The notes under the pieces: generated by a model
What the model was told of the DNA's origin: nothing
The model's database searches: none
Seen by the model: only the letters and a program-made list of their open reading frames with translations
Shown: in pieces, positions 7,187-16,618 of the stretch
Position numbering within the stretch: position 1 is the first letter of the stretch
Layout: each line of letters opens with the position of its first letter
Position numbers and translations under genes: made by a program
Source: Flavobacterium cauense R2A-7
GTDB lineage: Bacteria; Bacteroidota; Bacteroidia; Flavobacteriales; Flavobacteriaceae
DNA length: 64,000 bases
Reading direction: 5' to 3'
NCBI RefSeq assembly: GCF_000498475.1
Contig: NZ_AVBI01000019.1
Span: 496,001 to 560,000, forward strand

Positions 7187-10015
7187 TTGAGAATTTTATA
7201 TCGTTTTCTTCTTTTTAATTTTCTGCTTCTGAGCATCACTACCGTTTTTGGGCAACATAACAACTCCATGCTTGTTTATGCCGAACCCGAAAACAAAACC
7301 TTTACCGTGGAACAGGAAATCACCTATTTCAACAGCACAAAAGACACCGTAAAAGATTATATCCTCAACGATTGGAACAACGCTTACTCAGATAAAAATT
7401 CACCGCTTGCCAAACGCTTTTCAGATGAATTTTACCGCGGTTTTCATTTGGCAAAAGAAAGTGATCGCGGCCTTACAACCATTATTTCAATTATCGATCA
7501 GAACAATCGTGTTTTGGAATTTTCCAGACTTAAAAATCAAATCGATTTAATTGATGTTCATTTGGTTAACCCTATTTATCCAAATCATAAATTTAAAATC
7601 AAAATTAAATATACTGTCCGCATTCCGGATCAACGTTTTACGCGTTTCGGAGCGGATGAAAATTCCGGGAGCCTCTATTTAAAAAACTGGTTTTTAACGC
7701 CGGCGCGAATTGAAAAAAACAACTTTGTAAAAAACAGTAATGAAAATCTGGATGACATTGCCAACGGACTTTCTGATTATGATATCAAAATGGTTTTACC
7801 TTCCCGAATGCATATTTTTACCGATCTTGAAACTACCAAAGAATCGGAAAATAATAATGAATCGGTATATCTTTTAAAAGGAAGAAACCTTCAGGATTTC
7901 AATTTAATATTAGAATCCACCCCTACTTTTTCCAATTACAAAAACAACAATTCGGAGGTAATAACCAATTTGAAAGACAAAAGGCTCAACGATTTTCAGA
8001 AAGCCATAGTTATTGATCGGGTAGTGAATTATGTGGCCGAAAAACTAGGTCCCTTACCACAGCAAAAAATAGTGGTTTCTCAAGTGGATTATGACCGAAA
8101 TCCATTTTACGGCTTGAATCAGCTGCCTTCTTTTATCAGTCCGTTTCCAGACGAATTTTTATATGAATTGAAATTCTTAAAGACCTACACTCAAAACTAC
8201 CTTAAGTCTGCTTTACACCTGAATCCGAGAAAAGATACCTGGATTGCAGACGGGATTCAGACGTACATCATGATGCAGTACATCAAAGAGCATTATCCGA
8301 ATATGAAAATGATGGGAAGCCTTTCCGATTATAAATTGCTGAAAGGTTTCAATCTTTTTAAATCCGATTTCAACGATCAGTATTATTACTTATACCTCTT
8401 GATGGCGCGTAAGAATCTCGATCAGCCTGTTGGTGATTCCAAAAGTTCTTTCATCAAATTCAACGAACAGATATCGGGTAAATACAGAGCCGGTATGAAT
8501 TTATACTATTTAAATGATTTCTTAGGCAATGAAATTGTATCTCAAACAATAACCGATTTCATCAAATTAAACCAATCGAAGCAAACCGAGGAAGATGATT
8601 TCAGAGCCTTGTTAGAACAAAAAACCAACAAAAACCTGGATTGGTTTTTTACAACCGCAGTACATTCCAGAAAACTTATTGACTTTACATTCGGTAAGGT
8701 AAAAAAAGACAAAGACAGTATTCATGCAGTGATTAAAAACAGAACCAAAACCAATGTTCCTATTTCGGTTTACGGTATTAAAAACAACAGCATAGTCTTT
8801 AAAAAATGGGTAGAAAACGTCACTACCGATACTGTTATCACTTTTCCAAGAGAAAATACAGACAAAATTGTATTAAATTACAATAATGAAATTCCGGAAT
8901 ACAACTCCAGAAACAATTGGAAATCGCTCAAAAGTTTCTTCGGTAACAACCGTCCCATTAAATTCACATTTATTAAAGATTTAGAAGATTCCAATGTCAA
9001 TCAGATATTTTATGTTCCTGAATTCTCCTATAATCTTTATGACGGAATTTCTCCGGGCTTGAGTTTTCATAACAAATCATTATTAGACAAACCTTTTATT
9101 TTTGATATCACTCCGGTATATTCTTCGAACACTAATTCCCTTATCGGAGGAGCATTTTTTACTATCAATCAAAATGTTCGCGAAGACCGGCTTTACAATA
9201 TTCGATACAGTTTGGGCGGTTCTACGTATCATTATGCTCCCAATGCGGCTTATACCAAAATATCTCCTTCCATTTCGTTTCGATTCAGAGATTTGGATTA
9301 CAGAGCTAATAAAAAAGAAAACGTTACCATACGGCACATATTTGTAGACCGTGAAAAATCGCTTTTTGTAACCACTAAAGACGAGAACTATTCGATTTTT
9401 AATATACGGTATTCAAAAGGAGAATCCGAAATCACAAGAGTATATAATTTAATGACTGATGTTCAGATTGCCGATAATTTCGGAAAACTGTCCGGAGAAA
9501 TCCAGTACCGAAAACTATTTGAAAACAACCGACAGGTTAACCTGCGTTTTTTTGCCGGTGCGTTCATGTATCGTGATACCCGCTCTGAATTTTTCAGTTT
9601 TGGAGTAGACCGGCCTACCGATTACCTTTACGATTATGGATTGCTTGGCCGCTCTGAAAGTACCGGACTTTACAGTCAGCAATACATTATGGCCGAAGGC
9701 GGATTCAAATCTAAATTCAACACGCGTTTTGCCAACCAATGGATGACTACTGTAAACGGTAGTTTTAATATTTGGAACTGGGTTGAAATTTATGGCGATT
9801 TAGGTTTGATAAAAAACCAATTCAAATCGGCTGACTTTTTGTATGACAGCGGGATACGACTGAATCTTGTACCCGATTATTTCGAATTATACTTTCCCGT
9901 ATACTCCAATAACGGTTGGGAAATTGCCCAAGACAATTACGACGAAAAAGTGCGTTTTGTAATTACGCTCAGTCCGAAAACACTTATATCATTATTCACC
10001 AGAAAGTGGTTATAA
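7187..10015 (+). CDS. M1-peptidase-like protein without zinc motif, fused to predicted outer-membrane beta-barrel
   Basis: 942 residues, starting with TTG at 7187; no ATG gives the evident signal peptide (RILYRFLLFNFLLLSITTVFGQ), and the first ATG (7268) would remove it. The N-terminal half resembles gluzincin aminopeptidases: an immunoglobulin-like N-domain, then a helical region ending TWIADGIQTYIMMQY, which matches the position of the M1 W...EG segment. No HExxH is present where the zinc site should be, so peptidase activity is doubtful. From about residue 620 alternating amphipathic strands and the aromatic end RKWL suggest an outer-membrane barrel. Function unknown. Confidence 0.7.
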   Translation: MRILYRFLLFNFLLLSITTVFGQHNNSMLVYAEPENKTFTVEQEITYFNSTKDTVKDYILNDWNNAYSDKNSPLAKRFSDEFYRGFHLAKESDRGLTTIISIIDQNNRVLEFSRLKNQIDLIDVHLVNPIYPNHKFKIKIKYTVRIPDQRFTRFGADENSGSLYLKNWFLTPARIEKNNFVKNSNENLDDIANGLSDYDIKMVLPSRMHIFTDLETTKESENNNESVYLLKGRNLQDFNLILESTPTFSNYKNNNSEVITNLKDKRLNDFQKAIVIDRVVNYVAEKLGPLPQQKIVVSQVDYDRNPFYGLNQLPSFISPFPDEFLYELKFLKTYTQNYLKSALHLNPRKDTWIADGIQTYIMMQYIKEHYPNMKMMGSLSDYKLLKGFNLFKSDFNDQYYYLYLLMARKNLDQPVGDSKSSFIKFNEQISGKYRAGMNLYYLNDFLGNEIVSQTITDFIKLNQSKQTEEDDFRALLEQKTNKNLDWFFTTAVHSRKLIDFTFGKVKKDKDSIHAVIKNRTKTNVPISVYGIKNNSIVFKKWVENVTTDTVITFPRENTDKIVLNYNNEIPEYNSRNNWKSLKSFFGNNRPIKFTFIKDLEDSNVNQIFYVPEFSYNLYDGISPGLSFHNKSLLDKPFIFDITPVYSSNTNSLIGGAFFTINQNVREDRLYNIRYSLGGSTYHYAPNAAYTKISPSISFRFRDLDYRANKKENVTIRHIFVDREKSLFVTTKDENYSIFNIRYSKGESEITRVYNLMTDVQIADNFGKLSGEIQYRKLFENNRQVNLRFFAGAFMYRDTRSEFFSFGVDRPTDYLYDYGLLGRSESTGLYSQQYIMAEGGFKSKFNTRFANQWMTTVNGSFNIWNWVEIYGDLGLIKNQFKSADFLYDSGIRLNLVPDYFELYFPVYSNNGWEIAQDNYDEKVRFVITLSPKTLISLFTRKWL

Positions 10016-10164
10016 TCCTTTTAATCAAAATTTTAGACATTATTTTTAGCGTATTTTATTGAAAAATACTCATTAAAAAGAATGTTTTATTAAAAATATC
10101 ACATCGCAACATCTATATTTGGCAATATGATTAACAAAAGTGAAATTATTATTTTATCAGCCCA

Positions 10165-10195
10165 TTGTTTTATATTGTCGAAATAATTAAATTTG
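10165..10195 (+). promoter_or_regulatory. Promoter of the E1 dehydrogenase gene
   Basis: TTG at 10165-10167, a 20-bp spacer and TAAATTTG at 10188-10195 match the Bacteroidota consensus. They end 22 bp before the start codon. Confidence 0.6.
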
Positions 10196-10217
10196 TCAAA
10201 TAACATCATTTAGAGAT

Positions 10218-12620
10218 ATGAACCAAACTGCCACTAAAGAAGCATTATCTTTTGAAGATTTCAAAACCGAAGTGCTTAATGATTATAAAGTTGCAACCAT
10301 CAGCCGTGAATGCAGCTTATTGGGAAGACGTGAAGTGTTGACCGGTAAGGCAAAATTCGGAATTTTCGGCGACGGAAAAGAAGTACCGCAATTGGCTTTA
10401 GCGAAAGCGTTCCGAAACGGTGATTTCCGTTCAGGATATTATCGTGATCAAACCTTTATGATGGCTATTGGTCAAATGACAATCCAACAGTTTTTTGCCG
10501 GTTTATACGGTCATACCGATTTAGAACACGACCCGATGAGTGCAGGTCGTCAGATGGGCGGACATTTCGCAACGCATTCACTTGACGAAAACGGAAACTG
10601 GAAAAACTTAACTCAACAAAAAAATTCAAGTGCCGACATCTCTCCTACTGCAGGCCAAATGCCGCGTTTATTAGGATTAGCTCAGGCATCAAAAATATAC
10701 AGAAACGTTGGCGGTATCAACCAAACTAATTTCTCCGAAAAAGGAAATGAAGTTGCTTGGGGAACCATCGGAAACGCTTCAACTTCTGAAGGTTTGTTTT
10801 TTGAAACCATCAATGCTGCCGGAGTTTTACAGGTGCCGATGGTGATGAGTGTTTGGGATGACGAGTACGGAATTTCGGTTCACGCCCGTTATCAAACCAC
10901 AAAAGAAAACATTTCGGAAATCCTAAAAGGTTTCCAACGTGATGAAGACAACAAGGGCTACGAAATCATGACTGTTAAAGGTTGGGATTATCCGGCTTTG
11001 GTGGAAACCTATCAAAAAGCATCGCAAATTGCCCGTGAAGAACATGTTCCGGTTTTAATTCACGTTTATGAATTGACGCAACCGCAAGGTCACTCGACTT
11101 CCGGATCACACGAGCGTTATAAAAATGCCGATCGTTTGGCTTGGGAAGCAGAATTCGACTGTTTGGCGCAAATGCGTATTTGGTTATTCGAAAACAATTT
11201 GGCTACTGCCGAAGAAATCGAAGCCATTGATGCACAAGCTAAAAAAGACGTTTTAGAAGGTAAAAAAGCGGCGTGGGCAGCATTTGTTGAACCTATTAAA
11301 GCGGAACAACAAGAATTGGTTGCATTGTTAAATTCGATTGCTGCCAACAGCTCCAATAAAGTTTTCATTGAAAAATACGCTAACGATTTAGCTTCTATTA
11401 AAGAGCCAATCCGTAAAGATATTATTACCACCGCCCGTAAAGTTTTACGCTTAATCGTAAAAGAAAACGGAAGAGCACAACTTTCTGCGTGGATTACAGC
11501 CTATATCGAAAAAATCCAACCGAAATTCAGTTCACACTTATTTTCACAATCGGATAAAAACGTATTGTCTGCCAAAGAAGTGTTACCGAAATATGACGAA
11601 ACATCAGAAGAAGTGGATGCACGTTTAGTGTTGCGAAACAATTTCGATGTGATTTTCGACAAACATCCTGAAACGTTGATTTTCGGTGAAGATTCCGGAA
11701 ACATTGGCGATGTGAATCAAGGTTTGGAAGGCATGCAAGAGAAATACGGAGAATTCCGTGTAGCGGATGCAGGAATCCGTGAAGCTACCATTTTAGGTCA
11801 GGGAATCGGAATGGCCATGAGAGGTTTGCGTCCTATTGCTGAAATTCAATATTTGGATTACCTTTTATATGCGATTCAGATTATGAGTGACGATTTAGCC
11901 ACTTTACAATACAGAACAGCAGGTCGCCAAAAAGCTCCGCTAATCATTAGAACCCGTGGTCACCGTTTGGAAGGTATCTGGCATTCAGGTTCGCCAATGG
12001 GAATGATTATTAATGCGATTCGCGGTATTCACGTTTTAGTTCCGAGAAACATGACCAAAGCGGCTGGTTTCTACAATACTTTATTGGAAACCGATGAACC
12101 GGCTTTAATCGTAGAATGTTTGAACGGTTACCGTTTGAAAGAAAAAATGCCAACCAACTTAGGAGAATTCAAGACTCCGATTGGAGTTGTGGAAACTATT
12201 AAACAAGGTGCTGATATTACTTTGGTTTCCTATGGTTCGACTATACGTTTGGTAGAACAGGCAGCAAAAGAATTACTGGAAGTGGGTATTGATGCTGAAA
12301 TCATCGACGTTCAGTCGTTATTACCGTTTGACGTGAATCACGATATCGTAAAATCATTGGCTAAAACCAATCGTTTGCTGGTGATTGATGAAGACGTTCC
12401 TGGTGGGGCTTCGGCATTCATCTTGCAACAGATTATCGACGAGCAAAAAGGATACAAACACTTGGACAGTAATCCGGAAACTTTGGCTTCCAAAGCACAC
12501 CGCCCGGCTTACGGAACAGATGGCGATTACTTCTCAAAACCTTCGGTTGAAGATATTTTTGAGAAAGTATGCAGTATGATGCATGAAGTGAATCCGGTAA
12601 AATATCCGAGTTTATACTAA
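10218..12620 (+). CDS. Thiamine-dependent 2-oxoacid dehydrogenase E1, alpha-beta fusion
   Basis: 800 residues joining E1 alpha (1 to about 390; SGYYRDQTFMMAIG, GRQMGGHFATHS, GNASTSEGLFFETINAAG) and E1 beta (about 450 to 800; FGEDSGNIGDVNQGLEGMQ, IAEIQYLDYLLYA). It decarboxylates a 2-oxoacid and passes the acyl group to an E2 lipoyl enzyme not in this window. The closest known type in Bacteroidota is the branched-chain 2-oxoacid dehydrogenase E1. The acid specificity cannot be read from sequence alone. Fusion of the two subunits is frequent in this phylum. A strong terminator follows. Confidence 0.9.
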   Translation: MNQTATKEALSFEDFKTEVLNDYKVATISRECSLLGRREVLTGKAKFGIFGDGKEVPQLALAKAFRNGDFRSGYYRDQTFMMAIGQMTIQQFFAGLYGHTDLEHDPMSAGRQMGGHFATHSLDENGNWKNLTQQKNSSADISPTAGQMPRLLGLAQASKIYRNVGGINQTNFSEKGNEVAWGTIGNASTSEGLFFETINAAGVLQVPMVMSVWDDEYGISVHARYQTTKENISEILKGFQRDEDNKGYEIMTVKGWDYPALVETYQKASQIAREEHVPVLIHVYELTQPQGHSTSGSHERYKNADRLAWEAEFDCLAQMRIWLFENNLATAEEIEAIDAQAKKDVLEGKKAAWAAFVEPIKAEQQELVALLNSIAANSSNKVFIEKYANDLASIKEPIRKDIITTARKVLRLIVKENGRAQLSAWITAYIEKIQPKFSSHLFSQSDKNVLSAKEVLPKYDETSEEVDARLVLRNNFDVIFDKHPETLIFGEDSGNIGDVNQGLEGMQEKYGEFRVADAGIREATILGQGIGMAMRGLRPIAEIQYLDYLLYAIQIMSDDLATLQYRTAGRQKAPLIIRTRGHRLEGIWHSGSPMGMIINAIRGIHVLVPRNMTKAAGFYNTLLETDEPALIVECLNGYRLKEKMPTNLGEFKTPIGVVETIKQGADITLVSYGSTIRLVEQAAKELLEVGIDAEIIDVQSLLPFDVNHDIVKSLAKTNRLLVIDEDVPGGASAFILQQIIDEQKGYKHLDSNPETLASKAHRPAYGTDGDYFSKPSVEDIFEKVCSMMHEVNPVKYPSLY

Positions 12621-12634
12621 CAAAATATACTACT

Positions 12635-12666
12635 AAAAAAGCCCTGAAAATTCAGGGCTTTTTTTA
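12635..12666. terminator. Bidirectional terminator between E1 gene and antiporter gene
   Basis: AAAAAAGCCCTGAA / TTCAGGGCTTTTTT with a two-base loop is flanked by A-run and T-run, so it can serve both convergent genes. It overlaps the stop codon of the antiporter gene. Confidence 0.88.
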
Positions 12667-14934
12667 TGGCTTAACGATAAGTAACGATGGTGTTTTGTTT
12701 AACCATGAACTACGTTTTTCTAAAAGTTCTTTCCAGCTTCCAACACTGATTATCATCAAATCCTGTTCGTCCAACAGTGCTTTTTCGATTTTTCTCTCCA
12801 CCGCAAGTTTGACATGTTTTGGATATTTTTTACTGATTTTATCAATCTTTTCATTGAACACCGAACTGCCTTTCAAATGACCTGCTTTGTCCAGAATGGT
12901 TACCATTGAATTTGAATTTTCAATAAGTTGTTTTGCATAATCCAACAGGAACAAATCGCTTTCGTCTAAAAGCAAAACAAACACATGATTGGCATTATTG
13001 AAGTTCTTATCCACCAAAATACCAACGGGCACTTCCGTTTTTGATAAAATCATAGCTGTGCTTTCATCAAAATGTGCGCTGTCAAACAGTTTTTCTTTTC
13101 CGGTAAATTTATTGATTAAACTCTCCGGACTTATAATACGTGTGGTAAATCCAAGGACTTTCCCTAAAATTGTACCGTCAAAGATCGACTGGCTCAAACT
13201 CATCAGAACCAAATCGAAATCCCCTTTATTGGATACTTCCACTACATCGTTCTCCACTTCAATGGAACTTTTAAAAATAGTGGTAATCTTTTGGTTCAAT
13301 TCTTCCGAAGCCTGTAAAACCGGTTTAAAACTCGCTTCTTCATACTCATCGATATTATATGGATTAAGCTCGTTACTTGGTAGAATATGCATTGCCGTTA
13401 CAATTGCATTGTTGTTCATTTTCTTTACGAAATGGTTTGCCAAACGCAATAAGGACTGACTTTCTTCGGCATTATGAAACGAAAAAAGAATTTTAAATTT
13501 ATTGTTCTGAACAATTTCTTTTGGGATAATTTCAGTTTTGGATTTAAACAAATAGTTGATTAAATCTAATGCCGGGCCAGTCATGAATGTTGTGGCCAAA
13601 GCCATTATCACCATCATGGCAAAAATTTCCGGTTTCAGCACGCCCAAATCGTAACCAATGTTTAAAACGACAAGTTCCATCAAACCACGGGTATTCATTA
13701 GAGCTCCAATGGTTAAACTGTCTTTCCAGCTTTGCCCTACATATCTTGCGGTAAGTGCACTTCCGACAAATTTACCAACAACAGCAACCAGAACAATATA
13801 GCCGCAAACTTCCCAAAGATAGGCGTCGTCTAACAACCCGATTTGAGTACGAAGTCCGGTAAAAACGAAGAATAACGGAAGTAGCATTACTTGGGAAACG
13901 TCTTCAACTTTTTCTATGAAAACATTACGGAAACGCATGCTTTCCGGCATGATTACACCGGCCATAAAAGCTCCGAACAAAGCATGAATACCAATAATTT
14001 CCGTAGCGTATGAAGAAATCAATAAAGTCAGAAAGAAAATCGCAATAACCGGTTTCGTGATACTGTCCGGATTATCGTAAAGCTCCCCGATGCGTTTTAA
14101 GAACGGTTTTACAAACTTCAGCATCAGGAAAACATAAATGATTGCTAAAGCTATAATGTAAAGAGAACTTAAAAACGAACCTGCTTTTACAATCGCAATA
14201 ACGGCGGCCAAAATACACCAAGCGGTAATATCATCTGCGGCAGCGCACGTAATTACCATGGCGCCTAATTTTGTTTTGTGCAAACCCCGCTCCTGCACTA
14301 TTCGCGCGAGAACTGGAAAAGCAGTAATACTCATGGCAATTCCGGTAAAAAGGGCGAAAGAAATAAATTCAACACCTTCGGGAGCGAATTCGGTATAAAT
14401 AAAATAAGCCAACACTAATCCTAAAGTAAACGGAATCACAATACTGGCATGACTGATTACAACTGCTTCTTTAGCTTTATTCTGAAGAACTTTCAGATCC
14501 AGCTCCATACCGACAACAAACATGAAAAGAATCAATCCGATCTGACTTAGAAACTGAAGATTCCCGAGTGAAGCCGCAGGAAACAATGCTTCTGAAAAAC
14601 CGGGAAAATAATTTCCGATTACTGAAGGCCCAAGTACGATTCCGGCAAGAATTTCACCGATAACGGTTGGTTGTCCTATTCTTTTAAAAATTGCACCGAA
14701 CAGCCTTGCGATGAAAACAATGGTAACAATCTGCGCCAATAAAATGGCAAGTGGGTGGGTTAAGTTATGAATTAAGGAATTAATAAACTCCTGCCACTGA
14801 CTATTCTCTGAATTAGAGACGACGACATTTCTTCCTTTTTCCAGGATTTTACCGTTTTGAACCGTCCAATACATTATAGCTGAAGTTACTCCGATAATCC
14901 CGAAATAAAAAAAGCTGTTTTTGAATTTTTTCAT
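12664..14934 (-). CDS. Cation:proton antiporter (CPA2 family) with C-terminal universal-stress-like domain
   Basis: 756 residues from ATG 14934 (MKKFKNSFFYFG). An upstream ATG at 14973 is possible but adds a polar tail before the first membrane helix. About 12-13 hydrophobic segments carry the CPA2 core: GQPTVIGEILAGIVLGPS, ITAFPVLARIV, and CAAADDITAW with the Asp pair typical of electrogenic exchangers. From about residue 470 a soluble part resembles UspA-type nucleotide-binding domains (NNAIVTAMHILP, FDLVLMSLSQSI). Probably exchanges Na+ or K+ for H+ at the inner membrane. Single gene, convergent with the E1 gene. Confidence 0.88.
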   Translation of the reverse strand: MKKFKNSFFYFGIIGVTSAIMYWTVQNGKILEKGRNVVVSNSENSQWQEFINSLIHNLTHPLAILLAQIVTIVFIARLFGAIFKRIGQPTVIGEILAGIVLGPSVIGNYFPGFSEALFPAASLGNLQFLSQIGLILFMFVVGMELDLKVLQNKAKEAVVISHASIVIPFTLGLVLAYFIYTEFAPEGVEFISFALFTGIAMSITAFPVLARIVQERGLHKTKLGAMVITCAAADDITAWCILAAVIAIVKAGSFLSSLYIIALAIIYVFLMLKFVKPFLKRIGELYDNPDSITKPVIAIFFLTLLISSYATEIIGIHALFGAFMAGVIMPESMRFRNVFIEKVEDVSQVMLLPLFFVFTGLRTQIGLLDDAYLWEVCGYIVLVAVVGKFVGSALTARYVGQSWKDSLTIGALMNTRGLMELVVLNIGYDLGVLKPEIFAMMVIMALATTFMTGPALDLINYLFKSKTEIIPKEIVQNNKFKILFSFHNAEESQSLLRLANHFVKKMNNNAIVTAMHILPSNELNPYNIDEYEEASFKPVLQASEELNQKITTIFKSSIEVENDVVEVSNKGDFDLVLMSLSQSIFDGTILGKVLGFTTRIISPESLINKFTGKEKLFDSAHFDESTAMILSKTEVPVGILVDKNFNNANHVFVLLLDESDLFLLDYAKQLIENSNSMVTILDKAGHLKGSSVFNEKIDKISKKYPKHVKLAVERKIEKALLDEQDLMIISVGSWKELLEKRSSWLNKTPSLLIVKP

Positions 14935-15036
14935 GCTAAATCCAAGCGATTTGTGCTGTTCGCTTACAGGCATCAATATTACTAATAAAAATGGAATTAT
15001 ACCGTTACTAAATCAACATTTCTCACCCTTAAAAAT

Positions 15037-15080
15037 ATGACAATTATCATTTTAGTTCTCGCCACTTACCACTAATTTTG
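15037..15080 (+). promoter_or_regulatory. FNR-like operator and promoter of hemN
   Basis: The near-palindrome ATGACAATTATCAT (15037-15050; one arm mismatch) lies upstream of the -7 element TAATTTTG (15073-15080). The operator centre is about 43 bp before the predicted start point, a class II activator position. The same 14-bp form recurs at 24875 and 27372, upstream of the cbb3 and copper-ATPase genes. Confidence 0.7.
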
Positions 15081-15099
15081 ATTCTGTAAAACGTTAGGT

Positions 15100-16464
15100 A
15101 TGACAACTTCATTAGTACAAAAATATAATGTCCCAGGACCGAGATACACCAGCTATCCAACGGTACCCTATTGGGAAGATAATAGTTTTTCGACTGAAAC
15201 ATGGAAAAAAACTTTTATACAATCGTTTACGGAAAGTAATACCATAGAAGGCATAAGTCTTTACATTCATTTGCCGTTCTGTGAAAGCTTGTGCACGTTT
15301 TGCGGCTGTCATAAACGCATCACGAAACGTCACGAAGTAGAAAACCCATACATAGAAGCCGTTTTAAAGGAATGGAATATGTATTGCGATTTGTTTCCGG
15401 AAAAACCTTTAATCAAAGAAATTCACTTGGGTGGTGGAACGCCAACATTCTTTTCGCCGGAAAATCTGGAAACATTAATCAACGGAATTTTCAAAAGAGC
15501 CGAAAGAGCGCCCGGACACGAATTTAGTTTTGAAGGCCATCCAAACAACACTACGCGGGAACATTTACAAAAATTATATGATTTAGGCTTTCGACGCGTG
15601 AGTTACGGTGTTCAGGATTACAGCGACAAAGTTCAGAAAGCCATTCACAGAATACAGCCTTTTCACAACGTGGCAAAAGTTACTTTGTGGGCAAGAGAAA
15701 TCGGCTATACTTCTGTATCACACGATTTGATTTTCGGATTACCATTTCAGGAATTGGAAAACATTATCGATACGATTGAAAAAACCAAATCACTTTCCCC
15801 CGATCGTTTGGCTTTTTACAGCTATGCTCATGTGCCGTGGATAAAAGGAAACGGGCAACGCGGTTTTAAAGACGAAGACGTTCCGAAAGACGACGAGAAA
15901 CGAAAACTGTATGAAGTCGGCAAACAATTATTGGCCAAAAAAGGGTACCACGAAATCGGTATGGATCATTTTGCACTGAAAAAAGACAGTATGTTCGAAT
16001 CGTTTCAGGAAGGTAAATTGCACCGTAATTTTATGGGTTATACTTCATCTAAAACACAATTAATGATTGGTTTGGGCGCTTCTTCCATAAGTGACAGCTG
16101 GTACAGTTTTGCTCAAAACGAAAAATCAATAGAAGATTACTATGCACGATTAGCTAAAGACGAATTGCCTGTTTTTAAAGGTCACGCACTCACAGAAGAA
16201 GACTTAATTATACGCCGTCACATCTTGAACTTAATGTGTCAGTTTACAACTTCCTGGGATGAAAAGCATTTATATCTTCCGGAACTTCCAGAGATTTTGT
16301 CACGATTGGCAGAAATGGAAAATGACGGATTATTAGTTATTCAGAATAATGCCATTACAGTTACGGAAAAAGGAAAACCTTTTGTAAGAAACATTTGTAT
16401 GGCCTTCGATTTACGTTTACAACGTAATGCACCGCAAACACAGTTGTTCTCCATGACTGTGTAA
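15100..16464 (+). CDS. hemN: Oxygen-independent coproporphyrinogen III dehydrogenase
   Basis: Radical-SAM enzyme that oxidatively decarboxylates coproporphyrinogen III without oxygen in heme synthesis. It has 454 residues, full HemN length. The cluster motif CxxxCxxC is C61, C65, C68 in CESLCTFCGC; GGGTPTF follows near residue 113 and binds SAM. The N-terminal PRYTSYPT segment is diagnostic for HemN rather than the HemW homologues. Its promoter has an FNR-like site, which fits induction at low oxygen together with the heme-rich cbb3 oxidase. Confidence 0.95.
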   Translation: MTTSLVQKYNVPGPRYTSYPTVPYWEDNSFSTETWKKTFIQSFTESNTIEGISLYIHLPFCESLCTFCGCHKRITKRHEVENPYIEAVLKEWNMYCDLFPEKPLIKEIHLGGGTPTFFSPENLETLINGIFKRAERAPGHEFSFEGHPNNTTREHLQKLYDLGFRRVSYGVQDYSDKVQKAIHRIQPFHNVAKVTLWAREIGYTSVSHDLIFGLPFQELENIIDTIEKTKSLSPDRLAFYSYAHVPWIKGNGQRGFKDEDVPKDDEKRKLYEVGKQLLAKKGYHEIGMDHFALKKDSMFESFQEGKLHRNFMGYTSSKTQLMIGLGASSISDSWYSFAQNEKSIEDYYARLAKDELPVFKGHALTEEDLIIRRHILNLMCQFTTSWDEKHLYLPELPEILSRLAEMENDGLLVIQNNAITVTEKGKPFVRNICMAFDLRLQRNAPQTQLFSMTV

Positions 16465-16618
16465 TTATTTTTTCATAATTTTTTTTACAGTAAATTCCTT
16501 CTTAATTAATATATTTGGAAGGAATTTTACTATTTATACTATTATCAGATTTACTCTGTATTGGAAAGTGGTAACATTTAAAGCCTTTAATCGTCATAAT
16601 CAAAAACGAAGTAAATCC

